In this document: one piece after another, positions 35,001 to 47,163 of the stretch
How the letters are laid out: each line of letters opens with the position of its first letter
How positions within the stretch are numbered: the first letter of the stretch is position 1
NCBI GenBank assembly: GCA_000697475.1
Contig: JNEU01000518.1
Coordinates: 1-64,000 of the forward strand
DNA from: Lichtheimia corymbifera B2541
Taxonomy: Eukaryota > Mucoromycota > Mucoromycetes > Mucorales > Lichtheimiaceae
Direction of reading: 5' to 3'
DNA length: 64,000 nucleotides
The notes under the pieces: model-generated
Told to the model about the DNA's origin: nothing
Database searches by the model: none
The model's input: the letters and a program-made list of their open reading frames with translations, nothing else
Program-made: the position numbers and the translations under genes

Positions 35001-36146
35001 ACATGATCCTTCCTCATTAGAATCCCACCTATCTCTCCCTCTCTTCTTTCCCTCTTCCTTTGTCTACTTTACCAGGATTCACATCATAATTGGAGAACAT
35101 GGCTTCGAACAGGGCCTTTTCAGCAGCACGATTATCTTCACTTTCACCGAATCCAGGAGAAGATCTTGATCCGTTACTGTTGGTGGATGGGCCGACATAG
35201 CCGACAAACTGGTAAATGCGAGTAGGGGTGGTGGCCATGGCGAAATACTTTCGATTGTTGACAGGGAATTGTTCAAAGTATAATCCAGTGATGGGCATGG
35301 TGGACTCGTGCATGGAATAGATTTGCTTAAAATACTTTTCCTCCCTTCGAAAGAATTCATCGGTCGGTTCAAGGCATGTCTCATAAATCAGACCATTGGT
35401 GGTGCCAATAAGGATTTCACGTGTAGATGGATCTGTCAATGTAGCTTGTTTGTTCCATGCCACGGATGAAATGGTCACGCCCTTGATTGTGATCAAAGAG
35501 GTGTTAATGAGAATAGTGGATATGCGGTTGCTATGCTTACCTTGAGCTTGGATAATTGCTTGGTACGCCTCCATTTTTCATACAGGTAAAAGTTCTCACC
35601 ATGATCGGTAGTGATGATCAAATGACGGCCAGTAGGATCAAAGAATACTTTGGAGATCTTCCCATCACTCGCTTTACGTGTAACTTCAATCTCTATGTAT
35701 ATATAGACTTATTAGCATAATATAACTTTTACTCAATGTCCCATCCCTACCTTCCACTTCGAGTGAATGATCAAGGTCGATGCGTAATATCCGGAATGTT
35801 TCCAGGGCCATGACAAGAATATTGTTGGATACAGCCATATCAACGAGCGGTGCTGGTAGTTGAAACTGGACATAGTTCAAAGCAAAGATAGGAACGTCTG
35901 CTTGGCCAAACCCATTGGATACAGAGACATAACCAGTTTCTAACTAATCGAGTGCGTGCGTGTATCGGTTAGAACGAGACGCAAGATTGTGACATGAAAC
36001 AGCAGCGTATTTACCCGCACATTGTCTCCTCCACCTTCAAATCCCGTTCCGTATCCATTGGGAGCCGCGTACACATCACCGAATGACGCTGGGACTGGTG
36101 CGAGTGAAGCCTCCGTAGACTCATTAAAGTCGTCGATAAGAGACAT
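32017..36146 (-). CDS. VPS18: Vacuolar sorting protein 18 (HOPS/CORVET core, RING)
   Basis: Exons complement(32017..32340, 32393..32510, 32566..32778, 32841..32962, 33017..33145, 33200..33340, 33406..33567, 33629..34060, 34120..34485, 34539..34701, 34756..34837, 34891..34998, 35073..35481, 35541..35692, 35751..35943, 36015..36146) give 1081 aa. Vps18/Pep3 is a core subunit of the HOPS and CORVET tethers that drive fusion at late endosomes and vacuoles. The N-terminal half is a beta-propeller-like region. The clathrin-like alpha-solenoid follows, with RDVWKLYLEKGQYDTALQYC and DKVYTAQARDYF. A coiled coil (near MEFLQQSDLLKIEDILPFFP) and a C-terminal RING (CYICSF, FPCQHAFHADCL, CALCG) complete it. 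The solenoid contains a Thr/Ala/Asn-rich insertion encoded at 33860-33965. All 15 introns are GT-AG. Confidence 0.94.
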
Positions 36147-36767
36147 GTGACGCCAAACAGTGAATGGGCAAGAGAAGCTGTGTTATATAGATAATGTTTC
36201 AGTAAAGGAGCAGCCTGTGTAGACCCGATGTGGATATGTGTGTGCCGCGTCGGCATCCCAATTTAAAAGCGACACACCTTTTGGTAGTAGAGGCGTCCCT
36301 TTTGGACTATGCATTAAATAAAGAGATAATCCTATCATCCTATTTGCATTATAAACGTAACCAATGTTTGCCTATTTTTCTACCTTCAATTATTGTTCAT
36401 GCTTACTTTCAAGAGCCATCCCACCCAATATAGCCAAGAAGATGACTTGAAAAGTCATACCTTAATTGAATACATCCATCCTCATCCTCAGGTTTTATAT
36501 GAAGTACACTTTGATATCCAGCGAGCAGTGATACTTTTTATTGTCAAGAATAAAAATCTACTAAGTAGTTGTCAACCTCCAATCGACGGTAACGCAGTTG
36601 TTTCCAGTAGTGGTGGTGGTAGCATAGCAACATGAGTGTGGAAAAAATGCATGAGTGATTGGCTGAATGAAACCCAGCTGAGTAGTGTGGGTGGGCGGGT
36701 GATGGCTGGGGCTGACATTACAAGTTTTCATTTTCTTCTTTTGCTTCCTTGATCGATCTCGTCCCAA
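36147..36767. promoter_or_regulatory. Shared upstream region of VPS18 and UTP11
   Basis: The two genes are divergent and separated by 621 bases. I saw no gene or clear TATA box near either start. The region must contain both promoters. Confidence 0.5.
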
Positions 36768-37851
36768 ATGTCATCGTCATTCCGCAACGCAGTCAACAGA
36801 CGCAACCACAAGGAACGTGGTCAACTTGCAGGCCGTCAGCGATTCGGTCTCTTGGAGAAGAAGAAGGATTACCTCTTACGTGCCAAGGATTACCACAGCA
36901 AACAAAAGCGACTCAAGGTCTTGCGAGAAAAGGCCCTGTTTAGAAACCCTGATGAATTCTACTTTAAAATGATCAATTCCCGGACAAAGGTATATCTCCG
37001 TCCAGGCAACCTTGTGTTTTACATAATAATGACTGAGTCCTTATAGGGAGGTGTCCATATCCAAGAACGCAACAATCAATTACCGGATGAAATGGTCCAG
37101 CTGATGAAATCACAAGATAAAAACTATATTCGATTGCATCGGGATATCAGTAAAAAGGTACATACATGCATTCATATCAAAGGAAAAGGGAAATGTATGC
37201 TGACGTATAGAGTAGAAAATGGAAAGGTTACGAGATTCATTGCATTTTATCGACCAAGACGAAGACGAGGAAGATGAGGATGAGGATGAGGCACCAACAA
37301 AGAAAAGCAATCATGTCGTATTCGTCGATTCACAGGAAGAAGGTATAGTACACATGTGTGTATGTGTGTGTGCTTCATTGTGTACTCATTCATCCTTTTT
37401 AAGCCAAGCAATTTGATCCCGTCAAACATCTTGACACAGTACCTGACCTTGTCAATCGCAAATTCAACCGACCACGTATCGAGACATTAAAAAAGAACCC
37501 CATTTTGGCACCTGAAAATGCTACATCACTCAAGGTAAAACAAGTCTATTGCACCTGCTTGGTATTCATCTGATCTAATGTTGAACGACCCTAGGAATGG
37601 AAGAAGGAGAGAGAGGCAAAATACAAGGAATTCACAGCCCGTGATAAGAGGGAAACGGATTTAAGTCGTGTAGAACGCGAGTTGGAGATTCAAAAGGCAT
37701 TAAGGGTAAGCGATTGAATTATCATGACGACCGGGGAAACCAAGTACTAAGTTTGCATTGGTTGTTGTAGTCCAAGGGAGCCAGAAAGAAAACCGGTGTC
37801 GATGCACTTGGTCTACCTGTATACAAGTGGAAAGCAAAACGCGCAAAATAA
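36768..37851 (+). CDS. UTP11: U3 snoRNA-associated protein 11 (small-subunit processome)
   Basis: Exons 36768..36989, 37047..37157, 37216..37342, 37404..37534, 37595..37705, 37771..37851 give 260 aa, the usual length. Utp11 is part of the nucleolar processome that cleaves pre-18S rRNA. The start [19 protein letters not shown], the block [20 protein letters not shown] with [14 protein letters not shown], and the basic end [16 protein letters not shown] are family hallmarks. An acidic [11 protein letters not shown] run lies in the middle. For exon 3 the acceptor at 37215 rather than an earlier AG keeps the conserved LRDSLHFID frame. The gene is highly charged, with basic termini suited to RNA binding. 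It ends 28 bases from the convergent glycosyltransferase stop. Confidence 0.95.
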
Positions 37852-37879
37852 AATCATTCATTTATTCGGTTACAATACA

Positions 37880-39752
37880 TTACTGCTTCTTTACTTTGAT
37901 ACTATCGCTTTTGCTTTGCTGTTGAATAAACAATTGGACTAGATAACGGGTAAAGATGACTGTGGCAGTGATGAGAGCAAATAAGCCGAGGTACAAGTCA
38001 TAGTTGTTACGCTTGAAGAAGGATAGGTTTCGTGCAATATCACGACGATGTGGCAAGTGTCCTTCACTATCAGCCGTAAATGCAACTTCTTCAACAATAT
38101 TGGCAGCACGATCAACACTGTTTCGGCCATGGATCTGCAACAATGCTTGATATCTATTGACGGCTTTTTGCATATGGCCTTCTTTATCTTCCACGACACG
38201 TCGTAATTTCTCGGTCATACGATGGGCATCAAGCCTATCATGAATATGCGTGAGCCATAATCCAGCACCTGTGCGCTCTATTAATTTGGCGTTCGCAAAT
38301 TGATCCGTCATAAAAGGATAAGCGAGGATCCGTTTGCCCTGGTACATTGCTTCAAACAACGACATGATGCCGGCGTGGCTTACAAAGCTGATCACTGAAG
38401 GGTGTCGTAGAATAGCCATTTGTGGTGCCCATGATACAATCTTGCCAATCTCTGCAAACTCTGGGCTGTCAAGTTGATATTGGGTACCTGAGGAAGTGAT
38501 CACATGATCCGGTAGAGGAGTCCCCTTGGTTGCTGACCAAATAAAGCCATCCACTACACCAGCTTCGTAATTGTTGAGTAGCATTTGTAATACACGTGTT
38601 GATTCTTGATGATCCTTGGATTGTGTATGCTGTCCAAAAGCAACATACACCACGCTCTTATGTGTGTCAAGAAAAGAGGCCAATTCAGATGTCAATGGAT
38701 CAAAATGGTCATTGTAGATAGGTCCTACAAGCTCCACCAAAGGCCCCATAGGTCTTGGATCATCAAAGCCATACAAATTATTCACCAATTTCACCGCATC
38801 TTGCCATCCATCTTTTGGGTTAAGACCAAGTCCAAGCGAATGTAATGTGTAAATATAGCGAGCCATGTTGGGTCCAGCATGCCATAACAATTGGATGGGC
38901 CAGATGAAGCGTTCATAGAACCGGTAGCTGTACGACAAGTGCTCCGTGTTACTTTCCATCATGGTGAATGGGCTCTTGTTGATGTAAGCTAATTCGGCCT
39001 CTTGTATAGTCGTAAAATTACCCTCGCATTAGCATTATCTCTTTATTACCACCCTATGTGCATACCTGGCGACTCGTTGATCATCATGGTGATGATAACC
39101 GGACGTTTGGTCTCTTTGGCAGCATGGATACAAGCAAACGAAATGTGGTCACAAAGCACAACGTCGATGGATTGGGTTTCAATCACTTGTCGGAACGCAT
39201 GATAGTCTTTTTTTTTAATGATAACAAACGTCAGCCAGCCAATCTGTAGCAGGGTACATAATAGACTTACATGATGCATAATTGCTTGCTGTCAGATCAA
39301 TAATACCTGCAATAGCTTCAAAAGGCATGGGTGTCATGGTATGGTACATTGAGTGATTTGCTGCAATAGAAGTATCTCCAATGGAGATTCCTTTGATATG
39401 GGAACGCTGCCGACTGAAACGAAGGTTCTTTTTCTATAGTCGGTGATATCGCTGTTAGCATCATCTTTTTGTACCATTGCACTCTTCTAGCACTTACAGT
39501 GGTAGCATAAGTGATCTTGTGTCCTCGTCGATCAAGTTCATCTAAAACTCGCATCACCCAGCTATGGTGTGAGGAAGCTCCCATATTGGCACCGAACATT
39601 ATATTCTTGGGTGAGCTCTGAAAATGGGTGAGAGGATCCAATTCCTGCATGATGTCGTTCAATCCCCGAGCGATGTTTTGCTCAGAACTGTTGGCTACAG
39701 CCAACATGAACAAGTTAGCAGCAACCCAGAGAATGGAAAAGATCAATATCAT
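37880..39752 (-). CDS. Membrane UDP-glycosyltransferase (GT1), copy 1
   Basis: Exons complement(37880..39000, 39066..39206, 39271..39433, 39498..39752) give 559 aa. GT1 enzymes move a sugar from a UDP-sugar to a small lipophilic acceptor; the acceptor here is unknown. A hydrophobic signal sequence is followed by the acceptor-binding half (IMFGANMGASSHHSWVMRVLDELDRRGH). The UDP-sugar signature follows: VSWAPQMAILRHPSVISFVSHAGIMS (two parts), then FEAMYQGKRILAYPFMTDQFANAK. The C-terminus has one membrane segment after NNYDLYLGLF and ends KVKKQ, which fits a KxKxx ER-retrieval signal. This layout is that of animal UGTs, so an ER-luminal active site is likely. A close paralogue with the same intron positions lies at 61834-63705 in the opposite orientation. 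All introns are GT-AG. Confidence 0.92.
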
Positions 39753-40821
39753 GATAAAGAAAGTGGTTTAAGGACGCATCGAGTAGCCATAAGGAACATC
39801 TTTAAAAGCCTTTGTCATTCCATGTGCCGTGTTATTGTGAGTCAAATTTATCGGGTGCAAACGTTACACATGGCTGGGTTGCATACATGTGCGAGGCTTG
39901 AATATGCTTGCCTCTGCCTTGCCGAAATAAAGCTTAGAGCAGATGTCCCATTCCTCATGATTTAGCTATACCAATCTTAGTACAAAGGTGAGCACACAAA
40001 ATGTGGTCATGTGAATAGCGAAAAGTTGTACGGTCCTGCACCACGTGGAGTGTGCAGGAATAAAGATTGAACCTTCGGCTCCGTGATGGAAACAACTTTT
40101 TGGCTGTAACATGGGATGACAATTCTTCTCCAAGTTAGCTGACTCTATATCATTTGCATACGAATAGCTGTATTTAAGGTGTATTGTGTTCGTAGTGTCC
40201 TTGCCTACTAACATGGACTTGCCACTTTAGCAAAAAGCTACTCCCTCATGTTATTTTATTATTGCTGCAAACATTACTGCCTGATGCTTTGATAAGCCCA
40301 TCCTTTTTCACGTCGATTAAGAAGAAATGAATAATGATCCTTGCTGCACAGCTGTTATTGCCGTGTCACAGAGTATTGGGATGCAGTGCTTGTATGGCAG
40401 CGATTGAGCCTTTTGCATAAATGCGGCGGTAAACAAAACTCCACCGCTGTTGATCCGTGCATCCACCTTCCTCATATATAGTTGTGGCTGTTTGTAAAAG
40501 AAATCTTTCAACAAGAGCTCTCTTTGTTCAATATAATAAAGAAGACCATGAACCCGTACAAATGAAGTTGTACATTACTTGACTCTAGTCAGTAAATAAA
40601 TAGCTTGGGAGGAGGGCGGATTCCGCATTTGGAAGTTCCAAAACAAGGCGCGTCAAAATGCTGCTCAACGAGTCCGAATCAGGAACACACATTTTATTCT
40701 TCTACTTTGATATACGCACATCCTTGTCATGCCAAAACTATCAACTTGAAAAGCAACACTACGTCGTTTTTTTGAATTGAGGAGGATTGAAGAAGAGATC
40801 TTGGCTGGTGTCAACGAACGA
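39753..40821. other. Intergenic region
   Basis: No supportable gene. It includes the promoter side of glycosyltransferase copy 1. Short open frames (for example 39966-40214 - and 40317-40514 -) have no motifs. Confidence 0.45.
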
Positions 40822-41352
40822 ATGAACGCGATCGACCGAGCTCTTGGTCTGGCGCCGTGCTATCTCGATGACGAGGAGCGAAAGGAGGTTGAAGAACTTG
40901 ACAGGGAGGCAAAGTTACTTGATCTGGAGGCAGAAATGATGGATGCGATCGAGTTTGGGCCGGAAAATACTCTTAGTGCACAGCTTCAACGGCTCGACAA
41001 TGAGTTTATACAAAGGGTGTTGGGTCCTCAAGTTGCCAGCAAAAAGAAAAAGAATGTCTCATCACCTACAGCAACGCTCATCCACCAGTAAGTGACACCG
41101 TGATCATATCATTCTTTTTGAAAGGCTTTAACGCTTCCTTTTGGTTATTAGAACGAACCTATGCACCGTGTTAGCAAGAAAGGCAAAAAACATCCATTAC
41201 GTTGGAAGAAGAGGATATCGCAAGAATCAAAAAGGGAGGAGGCTGTTGCAAACCACAAGGAACGTTGCCCTAGGTCACAAGAGAGCACTGATCCTACATC
41301 ATCTATGTTGCCCAATAGCAGAAAAATGCATCTTTCGACAATCTTATTGTAA
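40822..41352 (+). CDS. Small hypothetical protein, charged and helical
   Basis: Two exons, 40822..41087 and 41175..41352, give 147 aa; the model is tentative. The first exon is rich in Glu/Asp/Leu (DDEERKEVEELDREAKLLDL) and looks like an amphipathic coiled coil. The second is basic (KKGKKHPLRWKKR). The acceptor at 41174 was preferred over one at 41150 because the resulting frame continues the hydrophilic composition; this makes the intron 87 nt, long for this window. The open frame extends upstream of the ATG to about 40750, and an acceptor-like AG at 40779-40780 hints at a missed 5' exon. I do not recognise the family. Confidence 0.4.
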
Positions 41353-41748
41353 TCATTCTTCATTGAAATATCCTTAATAAAAGCCTATAATGTAACGGTG
41401 AAACAAGCTCTACTGTCGATCCATCCTTCCTCATATAGATGCTGTTATTGAAACAACGCAAAAGACATCTCTCATCTGGTACTCTTTTTATGACATAATA
41501 AAGAAGACAATGACACATACAAACACAAAGGGAAGTAACGCTTGGTCTGGAGACCAGCTAAGCTCACTACATAACGATTGAGACTTATGATGGATACGGT
41601 TTGCTCATATTTGTGTTTGGATAATTGCCATGTTTTACGCTTGCATGGAAGAATTCTAGACTACCAAATTGCTCCATTTACGCCATATATTCCATGGGAT
41701 GACGCATACGCCTTTTTTTAGAACGTCTCCTTGCGGCAGAAGAGAACC

Positions 41749-41910
41749 TTATAAACCTGTAACGCGCAGTTGTTGCATTCAATCCCATCGTGGAGTCTTT
41801 TTGGCTACTGCTATCATTTATTTGATCGTTTCTGCTACTAAGGGTTATTGCACAAAGAACAGGGCAACCATGATGATGAATGAAGGAAATCGGTTAGCGC
41901 GAGCTTGAGC
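41749..41910 (+). pseudogene. Decayed paralogue of the small secreted protein
   Basis: The stretch CTACTGCTATCATTT with the following TTGATCGTTT matches the signal-peptide coding part of the gene at 42079 (CTACTGCTATCATTTGTGCG). A TTATAAAC box (41749-41756) and the words GCAGTTG and CATTC occur in the same order and similar spacing as upstream of that gene. Where the ATG should be there is GTG, and a two-base length difference shifts the frame. It looks like a tandem duplicate that lost coding ability. Confidence 0.5.
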
Positions 41911-42024
41911 AGTAGTAGTGAACTCCCTTTTCACTCATACGATATTCGATCGCTCTCTTGCATAACTTACGCCTTACGGCCGTGAAAGCAATACCTCGTA
42001 GCAAGAAACCCTAGTAAGAAATGC

Positions 42025-42033
42025 TTATAAAAA
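42025..42033 (+). promoter_or_regulatory. TATA-like box of the Cys-rich secreted protein gene
   Basis: TTATAAAAA, 46 bases upstream of the ATG at 42079. Confidence 0.45.
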
Positions 42034-42078
42034 GGAGATGATAATGCAGTTGGCTTTACATACATTCTGAACCCCACT

Positions 42079-42416
42079 ATGAAATTTCTGTCTACTGCTA
42101 TCATTTGTGCGATCGTTTGTGCAACCAGTGTCACTGCCGTAGAAAACCAAGAGCAACAGCAAGGAAGCCAGAAACCATGCAATGAAAGAAACGAGCAAGA
42201 GTGCAAGGAACCTGAGTGTATTTCAACCGTTAAATATGTGCACGGAGTCGGTGGTAAGGCAGCTCTTGAATCCTTGTGTTCAGCATCAAATCAAAGTAGT
42301 ATGTGGAGTATTGAAAATATCTTTATATAGAGCGATTTGATGGATGCTACAAAGTTCTGACCCCAGAAGACTTGAAGGATGCACCATATGGACCTATTAT
42401 GGTCGGTCATCCATAG
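42079..42416 (+). CDS. Small Cys-rich secreted protein
   Basis: Exons 42079..42295 and 42331..42416 give 100 aa. The N-terminus is a classical signal peptide (MKFLSTAIICAIVCATSVTA), leaving about 80 mature residues with five cysteines in a Gln/Glu-rich then mixed segment. The 35-nt intron is very short, but removing it joins SASNQ to KRFDGCYKVLTPEDLKDA in frame. The reading frame then ends at TAG (42414). The sequence after this stop still looks coding: SYYVDGIITK follows in frame, and after a likely intron a segment with GCDVTCNEVHPS. The present stop may therefore be a nonsense mutation in a longer gene. Function is unknown; small secreted Cys-rich proteins in fungi are often effectors or antimicrobial, but nothing here shows this. 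Confidence 0.55.
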
Positions 42417-42705
42417 TCCTATTACGTCGATGGTATCATAACCAAATGTGTGTATTCTCCTCCTTTATTGATAAGCATGAATAAAAATCATCTCATTGTT
42501 ATCATCTCTCTATCTCTCTCTCTCTGTACTAGTGGATGTGACGTAACTTGTAATGAAGTGCATCCATCATTGATCGTGCACAGACATCTTGGCTGGGGGA
42601 AGGAAAATAGATCCACTTTATGCCGACGCGGGACGTCATCGGCTCCTCTTTCTTCTTTTCTTTATTATACTCTCACTCACACAACATACCCACGCAATCT
42701 CCTCA

Positions 42706-44605
42706 ATGGGACAGCATTCAAGTAAAGCCTCCACTGAAGCAACACTCGAAGTACCTTCAGCTGATACAACGTCGATCCGTACGGGACATCAGTCATCTTC
42801 GTCAGTGATCAGTGTGCCTCGCTCCATGTTCACTCAATGCAAGCACAAACTTTCGCGTATCGAACTTTATTCCTTGCATCAGACATTCGACGAGTTGAAA
42901 ACGGTGCAATCGGATCAGTTTGAGTGTATTGAAGTCAAGGAGTTCCTCGTAAGTGATTTGTTTACTATTGTATCAAGGATGTTAGTCTTATCTCTCTTTC
43001 TCGAAGGCGCATTTGGATTTACCACGATCGATCGAACCAGCAGGGATTCTTTTATTCAAGTCATTCTCTTATCTCGGATCCTATGGCAACGGACCACCCG
43101 CAGCGATTCGACTGACATTTCCAGCCTTCGTTACTGCATTTGTCTTGTTGACAGGCAAAATGGATGACAATGATGAACATGCGCATATGTTTGAAACCAT
43201 GCTCTTTGAATCACTTGCTATCCCTTCGGTCTCCGATCAGGATGATACAACAACATCACACCAGCAACCAGCAACAACAACAACAACAGCTGTCGAGAAG
43301 AAGGATGTATCCACTACTTCGACTCACAAAGGAGGATTATCATTGGCGGATTTAGGCGTGGACTTTAATGATTTGGATTTTGATACACTTGGAGATACCC
43401 ATTCAGAACCATCGATCGATGATAACAAGATTCTGGCACGTGATCTGGTTTCTTTATTTGCGCTCTTCCTTTGGATTGCAAAGATGGAAAAGGAACAAGG
43501 ACTCACAGCGAGTGGTAGCAATATGCAAGATACGCTTTCTACCACGGAGAATGAACAAAGTATGGCACAGCAGATCGTCCAACCCATGATGACAACAACA
43601 ACAACGAGTAGCCCAAGGGATGAACACGATGAACAACAAGAGGCTGGACCGACTGTATCTGAGCACACATTTTTTAATTGGCAGCGACGCAATGCACCTC
43701 ATTTGTTTCAAACATTACAATCCTTCATTTACAGCAAATTCGCCATTCATAATCAAGCCTCCTTCAATACCAGCAGCACTTTATCGGATCTCGTTTTGAT
43801 GCAAGATGTTGTTTCTGTTCCTGATACATCAGATATCCTTACACTGCCTTATTGTGCGTTACTGGCATGGAGCCCATTGCCAGACTTGGCACGTCAAATC
43901 AAGAAATGGCCACGACTATACTCTGGTTATGAAGATGGATTTGCCATGAACCGTTTCGAGAGCCGTGTGTTCAAGTACCCAGGACCCACACTGGTCGTGA
44001 TCCAAGGTGAAATCAAGGGGGTTGGGACCAAGACATGGGCATGCTATGTGCAGGACAAGTGGAAACAGTCAAAACAACACTATTGGGGCAGTGATGCTTG
44101 CTTTGTTGCCGAACTTGCACCTACATTTGAAGTATTTTCATCGACTCATTGCAACACTCAGTACATTTACTATCACAATGACTTTGGTATTGCATTTGGC
44201 GGCACTACAAAATCAAATCAACCACCCAAGCAACCCGTTGCTATGCCAACCCCCAGTCATGACGATCCTGCTGCCATCCACGTACCAACAGGTTTCTTGT
44301 TGACACTAGACAACACCCTTCAACGTGGCATTTATTCTCAAGAAGCCTATCCTGCTCTTCCCACGCTTACTGCATCCGCATCAAGGAAACGATTCTATGA
44401 ACCATTTGAGACCGTCAATATCGAGGTGTTTGGCTTGGGTGATGAAAAGGCACGTCAGATCCAAGAACGGGAGTGGAACTTTGAGAAACGAGAAGCATTA
44501 CGTCGTGCTGGACTTCAATTTCGACAAGATGATGGCAACAAGGTGGATCGTGAATTGTTACGCATGGCGGGTATCATTGATGACGACAATCGGCAGGAAC
44601 GTTAA
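42706..44605 (+). CDS. RTC5: TLDc domain protein, RTC5-like
   Basis: Exons 42706..42948 and 43007..44605 give 613 aa. The TLDc domain is found in Oxr1/Rtc5-type proteins that bind the V-ATPase and modulate its assembly. Family features include the C-terminal block with GPTLVVIQGE, FGAYV-like WACYVQDKW, YWGSDACFVAEL, YIYYHNDFGIAFGG and a final FEPF-VNIEVFGLG stretch. The N-terminus MGQHSSK is a good myristoylation signal, as in Rtc5. The ATG at 42706 was chosen for this reason; an upstream in-frame ATG (42589) would put a hydrophobic leader in front and is less likely. Two Thr/Gln-rich insertions (about 43256-43330 and 43580-43640) interrupt the N-terminal half. The single intron is GT-AG. Confidence 0.88.
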
Positions 44606-44859
44606 AAATATCCATATCATTTCAACTTGTACATATATCATCATCCTTTGAAGAGAGAACAATATAGAATATGATAACCCCTGCATATGCATTCTAACCA
44701 GGTACCTATACTACTGTTTCAAAGTGCGTAATGTGTTGTCTATGAATAATTCTAAATCCCACTGACATACCATGAATATGACATTTTCCAGCTATAAAGA
44801 GCCTGCAAAAATTATCACTCTAGCGAATTGATCTTGCTTATATACCCTCACTTGTCATC

Positions 44860-46932
44860 ATGGTAGTTGGCAAATCATCCATGCTAGCGTCAACGTTGCT
44901 GTTGTTGGTCCATGTGTGCCTTGCAGCTGCAGCAGAAAAAATGTTGATCGGGTAAGGAGACAACACACACACGCGCACATGATCAATCATGCGAATGGCT
45001 CAATTCATCCCAAAAAAGTTACTTTCCCAATTGGCTGTACGCCAATTACCCAGTGGAACAAATCCCCTATGAAAAATACACTCACCTTAATTATGGTAAT
45101 GATGATATGTCTATCCCAAGGATGAACGAACCCTATTAACGTGCATGCATCATCATCATGTAGCCTTTGCTATTCTCAACAATGAGGATCTCTTACCCTC
45201 ATTTCCTGATGACTGGGCTGTCGAGTTTTACCTTCCAAAGCTAGTGTCTTTAGCACATCAAGCTGACACCAAGGTGCTGTTATCGATTGGTGGCTGGACA
45301 GGTTCACAACGTTTCAGTTCCATGGTGGCAAGCCCCGAAGCACGCCAACGATTTATTGATTGGAATGTGAACTTTATTCGCGACTATGGCACTGATGGCG
45401 TTGATATTGGCAAGTGGATTGTGAATGGGACTGATGGATGTGAGCTATCTCACTAACTAACACCCATCCTTAGATTGGGAATACCCGGGTCGTCAGGGTG
45501 CAGGATGTAATGAATATGAAACCAATGACGCTGACAACTTTTTGGTGTTGCTCAAAGAACTCCGTGAAACATTGGATCAGGAGTTTGCCGATAATTACAA
45601 GGAAATTTCGTTGGCGGTTCACGTGGACCCATTCACTGGCAGTGATGGCAAACCCATGGCCGATGTATCTGCTTATGTCCCTTACTTTGACCACATCAAT
45701 CTAATGACCTATGGTAAGATGAGCAACATGGAGATATATCATAAATATTCATGCCCTCTCTCTTTATATAGACATTAATGGCGCATGGGCTACCGAGACT
45801 GGACCTAACGCACCCTTCCAACGCGAAGAAGGCAAAGGAGCTAGTTATTCGTTTGTTGAGAGTAAGTTGTTTCAGATCAAGATTGTTGGATATTTGTGTG
45901 GCTGATATCCAAGCTAGGTATCAAGGCATGGAAGGATGCAGGTGTGCCTGGCAACAAGATGACGGCAGGTCTTGCATTTTATGGTCGATCCATCAAGGCA
46001 CAAGTTGACATGTCTCAAGATCCTTCATCACAATATCAGCCCGCTGTTGTCGGTGCACCCAAGGGCGATTCAGATGATGCTTATTGGGCTGATCCTTACT
46101 GTGCTGCCGATATTGATGGTGTATCAGGTGTATGGAAGTGGACTAATTTGCGATCCGAAGGTGTCCTGGGGGATGATTGGGAAACCACAGGTCAAGGATG
46201 GGTACGCTATTGGGATGACGTATCCAAAACACCATGGCTTTTCCATCCTGAAAGTATGGTTTATGTTTCATATGATGATCCAAAGTCGATTGGTATCAAG
46301 GTGGATCATGCACTATGTGAGGATTTGGCTGGTGTCATGGTTTGGTAAGTATATAGGACTGGTATTTTTTTCTTGGCACTCACAAGGAGGTGTGTTAAAA
46401 AAAGGGATCTTCATCAAGATAACGGTGAATTATTGAATGTGGCCCAGCGTGTCCGCAGCGGCAATACTCCTGCATCTTGCTCTATCGAGGAGAGTGGTGT
46501 CAATTCAATTGCTGCTGGTGCATCTTCACATGTATCTGCACAAGCAAGCAGTGTTCAGCAAAGCGCACCTGCAAGCCGAACCACCTTTACCACCACGTCA
46601 CGATTGGTTGTGCCAAGTAGTTCCATCAATAGTGTCGTTGCACCATCCTACCAAGCATCAGGTCACCCTATTGAAAGTGAAGCATGCAACAACCCTGGTG
46701 AGCAACGCTGTGTCGATAGTGGTCGATCACCCGATTGGATTACATGCAATTATAACAAGTGGGTCGTGCGTTCATGCTCCGCTGGTGCTGTGTGTCATGA
46801 TAATCAACAAGGTAAAGTATATCATCCATATAGCTAAAACTTTTTTTTTCCATGCTGCCAATGCTAATGCCCCCATGCTAAAATGATAATATAGGCAGTT
46901 TCTTCTGCGGACTTGCAGATATGGTGTACTAA
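44860..46932 (+). CDS. Secreted chitinase, GH18, with C-terminal chitin-binding module
   Basis: Exons 44860..44951, 45019..45095, 45164..45409, 45474..45713, 45772..45861, 45918..46344, 46405..46811, 46895..46932 give 538 aa. GH18 chitinases hydrolyse chitin of the fungal wall by a substrate-assisted retaining mechanism. A signal peptide precedes GYFPNWLYANYP. Next are LLSIGGWTGS, the catalytic DGVDIDWEYPG (acid Glu141), LAVHVDPFTG, NLMTYDINGAW and GLAFYGRSI. After the barrel come a Ser/Ala/Thr linker (about 410-460) and a Cys-rich CBM19-like end (ACNNPGEQRC ... SFFCGLADMVY). It probably acts in wall remodelling during growth, though nutrition or defence is possible. The intron after 45409 begins with GC (G|GCAAGT); it splits the catalytic motif, so its position is certain. 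Confidence 0.93.
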
Positions 46933-47163
46933 AACAAGAAGCCTATTCCCATTACCACCAATCACGTTTTGCATACAATCTTCTAAGTTTATATATTGGC
47001 CAGCAATAAGAATATGGTTTTACAACAAAAAAAAAGAGGGAATTGTGAGCGTGGGCTGTTGTTGCGTGGTGTGTTGTATTTATTATGCTTGATGTGGGGG
47101 GAGAGGGTAAGGGCAAAAGGAGGAAGGAAAGGAAGAAGAAGAGAAGAGGTGTGGAGCAATAAT

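Noticed and set aside
41153..41377. Alternative second exon of the small hypothetical gene using the acceptor at 41150
   Set aside because: It gives a Cys/Leu/Arg mix unlike the first exon; the acceptor at 41174 keeps a consistent charged composition. Both remain uncertain.
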